Positions 1 to 8,888 of a stretch of DNA of 50,523 nucleotides are shown here, piece by piece. Each line of letters begins with the position of its first letter. Within the stretch, counting starts at the first letter, position 1. The notes beneath the pieces were generated by a model. The model worked only from the letters and a program-made list of their open reading frames with translations, searched no databases and was not told the DNA's origin. The translations under genes and the position numbers were made by a program. The DNA comes from Clostridia bacterium (GTDB lineage: Bacteria; Bacillota; Clostridia; TANB77; CAG-508), in the NCBI GenBank assembly GCA_022791835.1, contig JAAVZW010000020.1, positions 1-50,523 on the forward strand, read 5' to 3'.

Positions 1-25
1 TCAATGAGAGTTCCACCTTTCTCAT
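1..25 (-). CDS. Transposase start, cut by window edge (possible IS1202/ISNCY type)
   Basis: On the minus strand an AAGGAGG ribosome site is followed seven bases later by ATG at 25, giving only MRKVELSL before the window ends. That N-terminus matches my memory of IS1202-like (ISNCY) transposases of Clostridia, but eight residues prove nothing by themselves. Supporting context: the 100 bases upstream hold direct repeats of the kind found at IS ends (see next entry). Low confidence in the family, moderate confidence that a gene starts here. Confidence 0.4.
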
Positions 26-90
26 AATGTCCTCCTTAGATTTAAATAATATTTTTATTATATCATTTAAGAGAACATATATTTTTTAGT

Positions 91-135
91 TGGGACATTT
101 TTTCATTTCATTACTTAAGACATTATCACATTTCT
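91..135. repeat. Pair of direct repeats, probable IS end
   Basis: GACATT plus a CATTTC tail occurs at 94-109 and again at 119-134, spaced 25 bp, in the segment between the minus-strand transposase start and the promoter of the next gene. Repeated short direct motifs at the outer edge are typical transposase binding sites, so the IS probably ends between here and position 160. The exact end cannot be fixed without a second copy. Confidence 0.35.
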
Positions 136-167
136 TTCATATTCACACAAAATTCACGAAAACAAGC

Positions 168-196
168 TTGACTTTTTGGCAGATACAGAATAAAAT
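168..196 (+). promoter_or_regulatory. Promoter of the fused ABC transporter gene
   Basis: TTGACT at 168-173 and TAAAAT at 191-196 with a 17-bp spacer, about 60 bases ahead of the start codon at 256. A sigma-A type promoter by sequence. Confidence 0.55.
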
Positions 197-255
197 AAAA
201 TTTACAATACTATACTTACTATGAGCTTTATTTTATATAGAAAAAAGGTGAAGTA

Positions 256-2836
256 ATGTTAAAATTAAAAAATATAACCAAAGAATATAAAACAGGTGAT
301 GAAGTAGTCAAAGCATTAAAAGGAATAGATATAGAATTTAGAGAAAACGAATTTGTATCAATTCTAGGTCAATCAGGTTGTGGAAAGACTACTCTTTTAA
401 ATATTATTGGAGGACTAGATCAATATACAAGTGGAGACCTAGTAATCAATGGAAAATCAACTAAAGATTACAAAGACAGAGACTGGGACACATACCGAAA
501 CCACTCAGTAGGTTTTGTATTCCAAAACTATAACCTAATCCCACACCAAACAGTCCTATCAAATGTAGAACTAGCATTAACTATATCAGGAGTATCAAAA
601 ACTGAGAGAAGGAAAAGGGCAAAAGAAGCTTTAGAAAAAGTAGGTCTAGCAGACCAACTAAACAAAAAGCCTAATCAAATGTCAGGCGGACAAATGCAAA
701 GAGTTGCAATTGCAAGAGCCTTAGTAGGAAACCCAGACATTCTTTTAGCAGATGAACCAACAGGAGCATTAGACTCTGCAACATCAGTGCAAATAATGGA
801 TTTATTAAAAGAAATTGCAAAAGATAAACTAGTAATAATGGTAACTCACAACCCAGAATTAGCAGACAAATACTCAACAAGAATAATAAAATTACTAGAT
901 GGAAATGTAATAGGCGATTCGAATCCATATAAAGAAGGAGAAGAAAAAAAGAAAGAAGTAAACACCAAAAAAACATCAATGTCATTCCCAACAGCTTTAT
1001 CACTAAGCCTAAACAACCTAATGACAAAAAAAGGAAGAACCTTCCTAACAGCATTTGCAGGAAGCATAGGAATAATAGGAATAGCAACAATAATGTCTCT
1101 ATCAAATGGAGTACAAAAATATATATCAAAAGTAGAAGAAGACACCCTATCTTCATATCCAATAAGCTTAGAAGAAACAACAATAGACATGGGAGATATG
1201 ATGAAATCAATCTCAGGCATGGCTGAAGAAAAAGAAGAAACAGTAGGAGAACGGCAAAATAGAATCAAGTCCAATGATAAACAACCTAATAAAAATGCTA
1301 TCAGCACAAACAAACAGCAATAACCTAGAAGAATTCAAAAAATTCATAGAAGAAAATGGCTTAAACATAGGAGACCACACAAACGCTGTACAATACAAAT
1401 ACAACCTAGACTTAAACATATATAATAACAATGCAAATAGTGAAAAATATGTTAAAACATCTCCAAATCAAATACTTAAAAATTTAGGCATGGAGCAAAT
1501 GCAAGAAATGCAAACTAAAATGTATGGTAATACATTTGGCTCATATGAAATATGGGAAGAAATGCTAGACAATGAAGAATTGCTAAAAACCCAGTATGAC
1601 CTACTAGCAGGAGAATGGCCAAAAGAATTCAATGAAGTAGTACTAATAGTAGATGAAGATACAAAGCTAAGTGACTATACACTGTATTCACTAGGATTGC
1701 TAGACCCAGAAGAACTAACAGAAAAATACAAAGCTGTTATGAAAGGCGAAAAAGTAGAAGAAATACCAAAACAAACTTACACATATGATGAACTATTGAA
1801 CTTAAAGTTTAAATTAGTTTTAAATACAGACTACTATGTGAAAGATGGCAAGTATTGGAAAGATATGTCAGAAGACGAAGAATATATGAAAAAGCTACTA
1901 GAAGAAGCAGAAGAACTAAAAGTAATAGGGATAATCAAAAAGAATGAAGAAAGTTTAATAGCAGCAGTAACAGGAGGAATAGGTTATAAACCAGAACTAA
2001 AAGAATATGTAATAAACAAAGTAAATGAAAGTGAAATAGCTAAAGAGCAAAAACAAAATGAAAAAATAAATGTATTTACAGGATTAGAATTTAATGAAAA
2101 ACAAAAAGAATTTGATTATAACAGCTTATCAAACGAAGAAAAGGCATATATATCACGCTTAAGCCAAGCGGAACTAGCAGAACTAATGAAAACATATGCA
2201 GAAAATAATGAAGCAACCTATGAAACAAATCTAACAAAGCTTGGGGTAGTAAACGAAGAAGAACCAAGTGGAATAAACCTATACCCAATCAACTTCGAGT
2301 CAAAAGAAAAAATAGCAGATATAATTGAACAATATAACCAAAAACAAAGAGACGAAGGCAAAGAAGAAAACGTAATCACATACTCGGACTTAGTAGGTAC
2401 AATGATGAATTCAGTAACAGCAATAATAGACGTAATAAGCTATGTACTAATAGCATTTGTAAGCGTATCACTAGTAGTATCATCAATAATGATAGGAATA
2501 ATAACTTATATTTCAGTACTAGAAAGAATAAAAGAAATAGGAATACTAAGAAGTATAGGAGCATCAAAGAAAGATATATCAAGAGTATTTAACGCAGAAA
2601 CTCTAATAGTAGGTTTAGTTGCAGGGGTACTTGGAATAGGTATAACTATGATAATCTGCATACCAGCAAATATAATAATAAAAAGTGTAGCAGGAGTATC
2701 AAATATAGCATCACTTCCAATAATCGGAGGCCTAATCCTAATTGCAATAAGCATAATCCTAACAGTAATAGCAGGACTAATCCCAGCAAAACTAGCAGCC
2801 AAAAAAGACCCAGTAGAAGCACTTAGAACAGAATAA
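256..2836 (+). CDS. Fused ABC ATPase/FtsX-type permease (859 aa, one recoding site)
   Basis: Exporter half-transporter carrying both domains in one chain. The N-terminal ~225 residues are a LolD/MacB-type ATPase: Walker A GQSGCGKT, signature MSGGQMQRVAIAR, Walker B ILLADEPTGALD, switch VTHNPELA. A first membrane segment follows at about residue 265-290 (FLTAFAGSIGIIGIATIM), then a long extracytoplasmic domain, then three C-terminal helices with the FtsX motif YISVLERIKEIGILRSIGASK. The frame breaks at C1252 (GAA-C-GGC); skipping C gives Gly333 and runs straight into the second reading frame, whose own first ATG (1274) has no ribosome site. So it is one gene, not two. RBS AAGGTG before ATG 256. 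Followed by a terminator. The substrate is unknown; this fusion is common in Clostridia next to antimicrobial-peptide defence loci. Confidence 0.85.
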
Positions 2837-2851
2837 TTAATAGAAAAAATT

Positions 2852-2892
2852 AAAAAGTAAATTTGAGCGTAAATGTCAAATTTGCTTTTTTT
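2852..2892 (+). terminator. Rho-independent terminator
   Basis: Perfect 15-bp arms at 2852-2866 and 2876-2890 with a run of T, just after the stop of the fused ABC transporter. Confidence 0.8.
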
Positions 2893-2951
2893 CATAATTT
2901 ATGCTAAAATAAAAAAGTTAAAACAATATTCACATAAAAGGGGCGAAATAG

Positions 2952-3758
2952 ATGAATGTCTTTCTTACACTAGCTTTTTTATTTTTTATAGGAAGCATAA
3001 TGGGTTGGATATTAGAATTATTTTTTAGAAGAATAATCTCAAAAGGAGAATGGATAAACCCAGGATTTTTAGTTGGACCATATTTACCACTATATGGTTT
3101 TGGACTATGCATATTTTACCTATTATCACAAATAAAAATAGATGATAGTGTAATAATATTACTAATAATGACAGCCACAGTTACAGGTATAGAATACATT
3201 GCAGGATTAATATTTATAAAAGGTATGGGAGTAAAATTGTGGGACTACTCAAACAATTGGGGGAATGTAGATGGACTAATATGTCCACTATATACATTAT
3301 TTTGGGGTATACTTGCAACTATTTATTACTATTTTGTAAGCCCATATGTACTAACATCTTTATCATGGCTTGCGGACAACCTTGCTTTTAGTTTCTTCAT
3401 AGGTTTTTTCTTTGGCGTAATAATTATAGATACAATATATAGTACAAATCTAATAGTAAAAATACGTAAATTTGCAATAGAAAATGGATTAGTTGTAAAA
3501 TATGAAGAATTCAAATCAAGTATATTACAACAAGCACTTAAAAATAAAGAAAAGTACTCATTTATATTTGCAATAAGTAATAATGTAAAAACAATAGAAA
3601 AACATATAAACGCATATATGAAGTTGCAATTTAAGCGTACAGACAAAATCAAAAGAACAATAAATTTATTTTTAAAAGATAAAGTAAAACTAAAACAAAA
3701 AGGGGAAAAAAATGAAAGCAGTAGTTCAGAGAGTGAAGAGAGCGAGCGTAACAGTTAA
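2952..3758 (+). CDS. CmpB-type putative ABC-transporter integral membrane protein
   Basis: 268 aa, integral membrane protein. The N-terminus ([19 protein letters not shown], then [20 protein letters not shown]) matches the PF06541 family ('putative ABC-transporter type IV', CmpB-like), which is widespread in Clostridia and of unknown function. About five to six hydrophobic segments lie between residues 1 and 160; the last 100 residues are charged and cytoplasmic, ending in a Ser/Glu-rich tail. RBS AAAAGGGG before ATG. The 3' end overlaps the start of dtd by 47 bases in another frame, so the two are probably translationally coupled. No recoding site. Confidence 0.7.
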   Translation: MNVFLTLAFLFFIGSIMGWILELFFRRIISKGEWINPGFLVGPYLPLYGFGLCIFYLLSQIKIDDSVIILLIMTATVTGIEYIAGLIFIKGMGVKLWDYSNNWGNVDGLICPLYTLFWGILATIYYYFVSPYVLTSLSWLADNLAFSFFIGFFFGVIIIDTIYSTNLIVKIRKFAIENGLVVKYEEFKSSILQQALKNKEKYSFIFAISNNVKTIEKHINAYMKLQFKRTDKIKRTINLFLKDKVKLKQKGEKNESSSSESEESERNS

Positions 3759-4150
3759 TAAAGAGCAAATCGGTAGTATAGACGAGGGATTATTAGTATT
3801 ACTAGGAGTAACACATGAAGACACTGAAGAAAATGTAGATTATCTAGTAAAAAAAATATTAAATTTAAGAATATTCAAAGATGAACAGGATAAAATGAAT
3901 TTATCTGTAAAAGATATAGGAGGAGAGCTACTAGTAGTATCACAATTTACACTATATGCAGATACTAGCTCACGGAAATAGACCAAGTTTCACAAATGCT
4001 GCAAAACCAGAAAGAGCGAATAAGCTATATGAATACTTCAAAGAAGAATGCAAGAAAACAGGGATAAAAGTAGAAAACGGAGAATTCGGAGCAAATATGC
4101 AGGTAGAGTTAATAAACGATGGACCAGTAACAATAATTCTTGAAAAGTAA
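3712..4150 (+). CDS. dtd: D-aminoacyl-tRNA deacylase (one recoding site)
   Basis: Removes D-amino acids mischarged onto tRNA. Begins [15 protein letters not shown], the standard Dtd start, has the catalytic SQFTLYAD segment, and ends with [16 protein letters not shown], the Gly-cisPro-type pocket motif. The frame breaks at C3973 (TCA-C-GGA); skipping C gives [15 protein letters not shown], which matches the family segment before the RPSF motif, and a total of 145 aa, the usual length. Without frameshifting the protein would lose the C-terminal 40% and the substrate pocket. RBS GGGG directly upstream; overlaps the preceding gene. Confidence 0.92.
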
Positions 4151-4191
4151 AACATGTAACATTTGAAAAACAAACATTACATGTTTTACTT
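4145..4191. terminator. Bidirectional terminator after dtd
   Basis: Perfect 15-bp inverted repeat, arms 4145-4159 and 4177-4191, overlapping the dtd stop codon. A-rich on one side and T-rich on the other, so it could also end the minus-strand gene that lies to the right. Confidence 0.7.
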
Positions 4192-4281
4192 AAAATTCGC
4201 TATGAGTTAGGCTTCGTAGCTCTAGTATGACTTATTAATCCGCACTTTGACAAAAGTATGCTTCTGATGCTAATAGGTATT

Positions 4282-4566
4282 TTACTCCCTTATATTAGGA
4301 TTAGTAACAATATACCTAACATAGAACAGTCCAGTCTTACCAGAAAGAGTAGGAGCAAATTCTACGGGAGAAAGCCCGGTAAGCTTCCTAATCTGAGTGA
4401 TATCAGAGCTAAAAGCATAGCCTCTTACCAAAGAAGGCTCGTTTTGAGTTGCTACACTTTGAGCTTGAGAGAAAATCTGCTCAATGTAATCACCCCGAGA
4501 AAGCAAACCAGAGAGACCTGCTGGATTGTGGTTTCGCGTTGAAAAATTTAAAGTGAATACTGCCAC
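4282..4566 (-). CDS. Orphan small protein, composition unlike neighbours
   Basis: 94 aa, no family recognised. GTG start at 4566 with GGAGG 12 bases upstream; an ATG nearer the RBS (MTPWQYSL) stops after eight codons and could be a leader peptide. The chain contains paired serines, no membrane segment and no signal peptide. Codon use is more GC-balanced than in the surrounding genes (CTC, GTG, ACG, CGA, CGG). It contains an in-frame CGG at 4497-4495, followed by GGT (context CGGG); skipping its C would truncate the protein. It has its own promoter at 4687-4659. Probably acquired cargo or a member of a lineage-specific orphan class (see findings). Confidence 0.5.
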   Translation of the reverse strand: MAVFTLNFSTRNHNPAGLSGLLSRGDYIEQIFSQAQSVATQNEPSLVRGYAFSSDITQIRKLTGLSPVEFAPTLSGKTGLFYVRYIVTNPNIRE

Positions 4567-4623
4567 GGTGTCATAAAACCTCCAAATTTCATAAATTGTG
4601 CGAAAGCTAAGTCATACTGTTAT

Positions 4624-4651
4624 TTGACAAGGGACTAGTCCCTAAAGTCAA
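4624..4651. promoter_or_regulatory. Nested palindrome in the leader of the orphan gene
   Basis: AGGGACTAGTCCCT (4630-4643) is a perfect 14-bp palindrome framed by TTGAC and GTCAA (4624-4628, 4647-4651). It lies a few bases downstream of the minus-strand -10 box, where a repressor would sit, and could also fold in RNA as a hairpin. Confidence 0.5.
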
Positions 4652-4658
4652 TAGATTA

Positions 4659-4687
4659 ATTATACTATGTTATTTAATCAAATTCAA
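4659..4687 (-). promoter_or_regulatory. Promoter of the minus-strand orphan gene
   Basis: Read on the minus strand: TTGAAT at 4687-4682, a 17-bp spacer, TATAAT at 4664-4659. It is back to back with the plus-strand promoter at 4716-4744. Confidence 0.55.
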
Positions 4688-4715
4688 TATTTAATAAAAA
4701 ATTAATAAAAAAACA

Positions 4716-4744
4716 TTGGCTTTTTAAAAAATTTATCGTATAAT
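4716..4744 (+). promoter_or_regulatory. Promoter of the HD-hydrolase gene
   Basis: TTGGCT at 4716-4721, 17 bp, TATAAT at 4739-4744, ending 22 bases before the ATG at 4767. Confidence 0.55.
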
Positions 4745-4766
4745 AAAGAATAGAGAGGATAAATCT

Positions 4767-5264
4767 ATGATAGTCAGAGTAAAAGATAATTCTATAAAAA
4801 GAATTAAAGAAAAAAGAGAATTTTTGCTTTACCTAATGAAAATAAAACATCATATAAAAATAAAAAATATGCTTAGTAAATATATACAACATGGCAATAC
4901 TACAGTATACACACATTCACGTAATGTTGCATATTATAGTTTTTTATTCGCTAAATTTTTAGAAACAAGACTAGGTGCAAGGATAAATTACGAGATTTTA
5001 ACAGTAAGTGCCATGTTCCATGATTTCTTTTTATACGATTGGCATAAAACAGAAGGAAGACCAAGACTTCACGGATTTAGACATCCACAAATAGCAAGCA
5101 GAAACGCAGAAAAGTTTTATCACATAAATGAAACAGAAAAACAAATTATAGAATCACATATGTGGCCATTAACACTTACTAAATTCCCAAAAACTACAGA
5201 AGCAAAAGTTATATGTATAATAGACAAATGCTGTAGCACAGCAGAAACTTTTAAAAGAGCATAA
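4767..5264 (+). CDS. HD-domain phosphohydrolase
   Basis: 165 aa cytosolic protein of the HD superfamily. Metal-binding residues are visible in order: H in YTHSRNVAYY (about residue 50), the HD pair in AMFHDFFLYDW, H in LHGFRHPQIA, and SHMWPLT; the closing D is in CIIDKCCS. This arrangement is the short HDIG-like family of Clostridia, often annotated as phosphohydrolase of unknown substrate. RBS GAGAGGAT before ATG 4767. It ends 12 bases before fprA, so the two form one transcript from the 4716 promoter. No recoding site. Confidence 0.75.
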   Translation: MIVRVKDNSIKRIKEKREFLLYLMKIKHHIKIKNMLSKYIQHGNTTVYTHSRNVAYYSFLFAKFLETRLGARINYEILTVSAMFHDFFLYDWHKTEGRPRLHGFRHPQIASRNAEKFYHINETEKQIIESHMWPLTLTKFPKTTEAKVICIIDKCCSTAETFKRA

Positions 5265-5276
5265 AAGGAGAAAAAG

Positions 5277-6447
5277 ATGAGAGATATATTTATTACAAAC
5301 GATATAAAATATATAGGAGCAAATGACAAAGATATAGACTTATTTGAAAGTCAATACATTGTGCCAAATGGTATATCATATAATTCATATCTAATAAACG
5401 ATGAAAAAATAACTATAATGGACACAATAGATAAAAGAAAAACAGACGAGTGGCTAGAAAATCTAGAAAGAGAATTAAAAGGAAACAAACCATATTATCT
5501 AGTAATATCACACTTAGAGCCAGATCATGCTTACAATATTGAATTATTATCTAAAAAATATCCAGAAATGAAGCTAATAGGAAACAACAAGACCTTTGCA
5601 TTTTTACCACAATTTTTCGATATACCAAACTTAGAAGAAAGAAAAATAGAAGTAAAAGAAGGAGAAGAAATCAGTCTTGGAAAGCATATTTTAAAATTCA
5701 TAATGGCTCCAATGGTTCATTGGCCAGAGGTTATGGTTACATATGAAAAAACAGAAAAAATTCTATTTTCAGCAGATGGTTTTGGAAAGTTTGGAGCATT
5801 AGACATAGATGAGGACTGGGCATGTGAAGCTAGAAGATACTATTTCAACATAGTTCGGAAAATATGGAATGCAAGTACAAGCCCTTCTTAAAAAGGCACA
5901 AAATTTAGAAATAAAAACGATATGCCCACTCCATGGACCAATTCTAAAAGAAAATTTAGAATATTACATAGAGAAATACGATATATGGAGTAGCTACAAA
6001 CCAGAAGCAGATGGAGTATTTATAGCATATGCATCAATTCATGGAAACACAGCAGAAGCAAGCAAATATTTAGCAAAAATCCTTGAAGAAAAAGGAGCAA
6101 AAAAAGTATCAATTATGGATTTAGCAAGATGTGATATAGCAGAAGCAATAGAAGATGCATTCAAATATGACAAAATAATTTTAGCAGCTTCAAGTTATAA
6201 CTTTGGGGTATTCACGCCAATGGAACATTTTCTAAATGAACTAAAAGGTAAAAACTATCAAAACAGAAAAATGGGAATCATAGAAAATGGAACTTGGGCA
6301 CCAAGTGCAGGAAAATGTATTAAAGAAGCATTAGAAACAATGAAAGATATACAAATTTGTGAACCAATGGTAACAATAAAATCAACATTAAAAGAAGATA
6401 CTAAAAAAGAATTAGAATTTTTAGCGGAAAATATATTAAAAATATAA
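5277..6447 (+). CDS. fprA: Flavodiiron protein, O2/NO reductase (one recoding site)
   Basis: Reduces O2 or NO in the cytosol of anaerobes. The N-terminal metallo-beta-lactamase-like diiron domain shows HLEPDHAYN (H-x-E-x-D-H), H in PMVHWPEVM, D in FSADGFGKFG and H in CPLHGPIL. The C-terminal flavodoxin domain starts near residue 240 (VFIAYASIHGNTAEAS, the FMN phosphate loop) and includes SSYNFG. The frame breaks at C5856 (GTT-C-GGA); skipping C gives NIVGKYGMQVQALL, exactly the family sequence, and 389 aa in total. RBS AAAGGAG. A loss at this site would remove the last diiron ligand and the whole flavin domain, so frameshifting must be efficient if the cell relies on it. Confidence 0.95.
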
Positions 6448-6465
6448 AACTAAAAGGAGGAACTC

Positions 6466-7146
6466 ATGAATAATTTTAGCAAAATACTATGGGGAATAGT
6501 CTTAATAGCTTTAGGAATAGTAATAGGACTAAATGCACTAAACATAACAAGCATAAATCTCTTATTTAAGGGATGGTGGACTTTAATCATAATAATTCCA
6601 TGCTTAATAAATTTATTTAATACAAAAGAATCAGGAAAAACAGGAGACCTAATAGGAGTAGTTGTAGGAGTTGCTTTATTGCTTGCAGTAAGAGATATAA
6701 TAAGTTTTTCACTAATTTGGAAACTACTAATACCAATAATACTTGTAGCAATAGGACTTTCAATGATATTTAATGAAACAATAAAAGCAAAAGTAACAAA
6801 CAAAGTAAAAGAAGCATCAAAAGATGGACTAGAAAACATTACAGCAACATTTGCATCACAAAAAGTAAATAAAGATGGAGAAAATTTCAAAGGAGCAAAC
6901 CTAGACAGTGTATTTGGAGGAGTAACACTAGACCTAAGACAAGCAAATATAGAAAAAGAAGCAGTTATAAAAGCAAGTGCAATATTTGGAGGAGTAGAAA
7001 TATTTGTCCCTTCAAATATAAATCTAAAAGTGAAAGGAACACCAATATTCGGAGGAGTTTCAAATAAAGTAATCAACAAGAAAGAAAATGAAAAAACAAT
7101 ATATATAGATGCCTTCTGTATGTTTGGGGGTGTAGATATAAAATGA
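6466..7146 (+). CDS. LiaF-like membrane protein
   Basis: 226 aa. Four hydrophobic segments in the first ~105 residues (LiaF-type transmembrane domain, DUF5668-like) are followed by the LiaF C-terminal beta domain, seen as three FGGV motifs (VFGGVTLDLRQA, IFGGVEIFVPSN, IFGGVSNKV) and a fourth at the C-terminus (MFGGVDIK). In Bacillota such proteins sense or restrain cell-envelope-stress signalling. RBS AAAGGAGGAA. The stop overlaps the next start (ATGA at 7143), so it is coupled with the DUF4097 gene. No recoding site although Gly codons are frequent. Confidence 0.8.
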   Translation: MNNFSKILWGIVLIALGIVIGLNALNITSINLLFKGWWTLIIIIPCLINLFNTKESGKTGDLIGVVVGVALLLAVRDIISFSLIWKLLIPIILVAIGLSMIFNETIKAKVTNKVKEASKDGLENITATFASQKVNKDGENFKGANLDSVFGGVTLDLRQANIEKEAVIKASAIFGGVEIFVPSNINLKVKGTPIFGGVSNKVINKKENEKTIYIDAFCMFGGVDIK

Positions 7147-7980
7147 ATGGAATTCAAAAAGCAATAAAAATATTAGCAATATGTTTTGCAGTGATAATAA
7201 TCATAAATATATTCGGATGGATGATATTTGGAATATCACTTTTTGTAAATATAGTAGACGGAGATAACGAATTACAAGGCGAACAACTAGAAGATATGAA
7301 AGAATATAGATATTCATTTGAAGAATATAATGGACTAAATGAGATAGAAATTGAGATACCATATTCAGAACTCAATATTGTAACAGGTGCAGAAGAACTA
7401 TTAGTACAAACAAATAAAGTAACTTATAATACAGAAGTAATACTACGAAATAGAAAGCTAAAAATAAAGGAAACAGACAATTGGTTATGGAAAACAAAAG
7501 TAGAAGGAGTAGTTAATGTAAAAATACCAAAAGGAATTTCCCTAAGTGAACTAGACATAGACACAGGTGCAGGAAAAGTAACCATAGATGGAGTAAATGC
7601 AGAAGAACTAAAACTAGCACATGGAGCAGGAAAATTGGAAATAACAAACTCTAAATTCCAAAAAACAAAAGTAAGCACAGGTGTAGGAGAAACAAGCATA
7701 AAAACTTCAGTACTAAACGACTTAAAACTAGAAGCAGGAGTACGGAAGAGTTGAAATAAATGGAGACATTACAGGAAACAGTAAAATAGAATGTGGCATG
7801 GGTGAGACAGTAGTAAATCTAGTAAGAGAAAAAGACAAATACAAAATAATAGCCGAAAAAGGAATAGGAAGCCTAAAAATAGATGGAAAAGAACAATCAG
7901 GAGAAACTTCACAAGGTGATAGCAAAGACATAATAAAAATAGAAGGTGGAATAGGTAGTATAAAAGTCAACTTCAAATAA
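7143..7980 (+). CDS. DUF4097-family beta-strand repeat protein (one recoding site)
   Basis: 278 aa. One N-terminal membrane anchor (residues about 8-33) followed by an extracytoplasmic beta-helix-like domain with repeating LDIDTGAGKV / LKLAHGAGKLEI / TKVSTGVGETSI rungs, typical of DUF4097/LiaG-like proteins. The frame breaks at C7743 (GTA-C-GGA) in a rung; skipping C gives EAGVGRVEINGDITG and the repeat pattern continues to the stop at 7980. Coupled to the LiaF-like gene by ATGA overlap, so the pair is likely one envelope-stress module. Followed by a terminator. Confidence 0.82.
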
Positions 7981-8021
7981 AACCTAAATACCACTATAAC
8001 GAAGAAATAATAGAAAGTAAG

Positions 8022-8056
8022 AAACTTCACAGTACTTATGCTGTGAGGTTTTTTGT
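8022..8056 (+). terminator. Rho-independent terminator
   Basis: AACTTCACAG / CTGTGAGGTT arms with an 8-base loop and a T run, downstream of the DUF4097 gene. Confidence 0.8.
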
Positions 8057-8210
8057 TTTCTTATATTATTTATATAAAAAAATATTAAAAAATCCTTAAT
8101 GTCACTTACTTGTCACTTTGCAAGTTGTATAATAAAGATAAAGAAATAAACGGAACTTTCCATCGTTTACACGATGAAAATTCCTACTATATAAAAAATA
8201 GGAGGTTTTT

Positions 8211-8874
8211 ATGGAAATCTTAAAAGTAGAGAATTTAAGCAAAATATATGGGGAAGGAGGAACCAAAGTAGTTGCACTAGACAATATTTCATTTGCAGTA
8301 AACAAAGGAGAATTTGTTGCAATAGTTGGAGCATCAGGGAGTGGAAAATCTACACTTTTACACTTAATAGGAGGAGTAGATAGACCAACTTCAGGCAAAG
8401 TATATATAGATGGAAAAGATATCTATAAGTTTTCAGATGATGAATTAGCAATATTTAGAAGAAGGCAAGTAGGACTTATTTATCAATTTTACAACTTAAT
8501 TCCAATACTAAATGTAGAAGAAAACATATTGTTACCACTAGACTTAGATAATAGAGATGTAAATAAAAAAACACTAGAAGATTTAATAACACTTCTAGGA
8601 CTAAAAGAAAGAAGACATCATCTGCCAAGTGAACTATCACGGAGGGCAACAACAAAGAACATCAATAGGAAGAGCAATGATAACAAACCCAAGCATAATC
8701 CTAGCAGACGAACCAACAGGAAATCTAGATACCAAATCAAGTGATGAAATCGTAGCACTTCTAAAAAGGTCAAACAGAGACTATAAACAAACAATAATCA
8801 TGATAACCCACAATATGGAAATAGCAAAACAGGCAGATAGAATCATAAGACTAGAAGACGGAAAAATAAAATAG
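8211..8874 (+). CDS. ABC transporter ATP-binding protein, LolD/BceA type (one recoding site)
   Basis: 220 aa ATPase partner of the FtsX-type permease that follows 14 bases later. Walker A GASGSGKS (about residue 38), Q-loop IYQFYNL, signature LSGGQQQRTSIGRA, Walker B ILADEPTGNLD, switch ITHNMEI. The frame breaks at C8640 (TCA-C-GGA) exactly inside the signature: reading CGG as Arg would destroy LSGGQ and stop soon after; skipping C restores the canonical signature with Gly144. RBS AGGAGG. This is among the cleanest recoding sites because the expected sequence is invariant across the ABC superfamily. Confidence 0.95.
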
Positions 8875-8888
8875 AAAGGGGAAAAACA

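Noticed and set aside
1274..2836. A separate permease gene starting at ATG 1274
   Set aside because: No ribosome site, no gap, and the reading continues collinearly from the upstream frame after skipping C1252.
4258..4542. Plus-strand 94-codon open frame opposite the 4282-4566 gene
   Set aside because: No RBS, and the minus frame has promoter, RBS and protein-like composition; this is a shadow.
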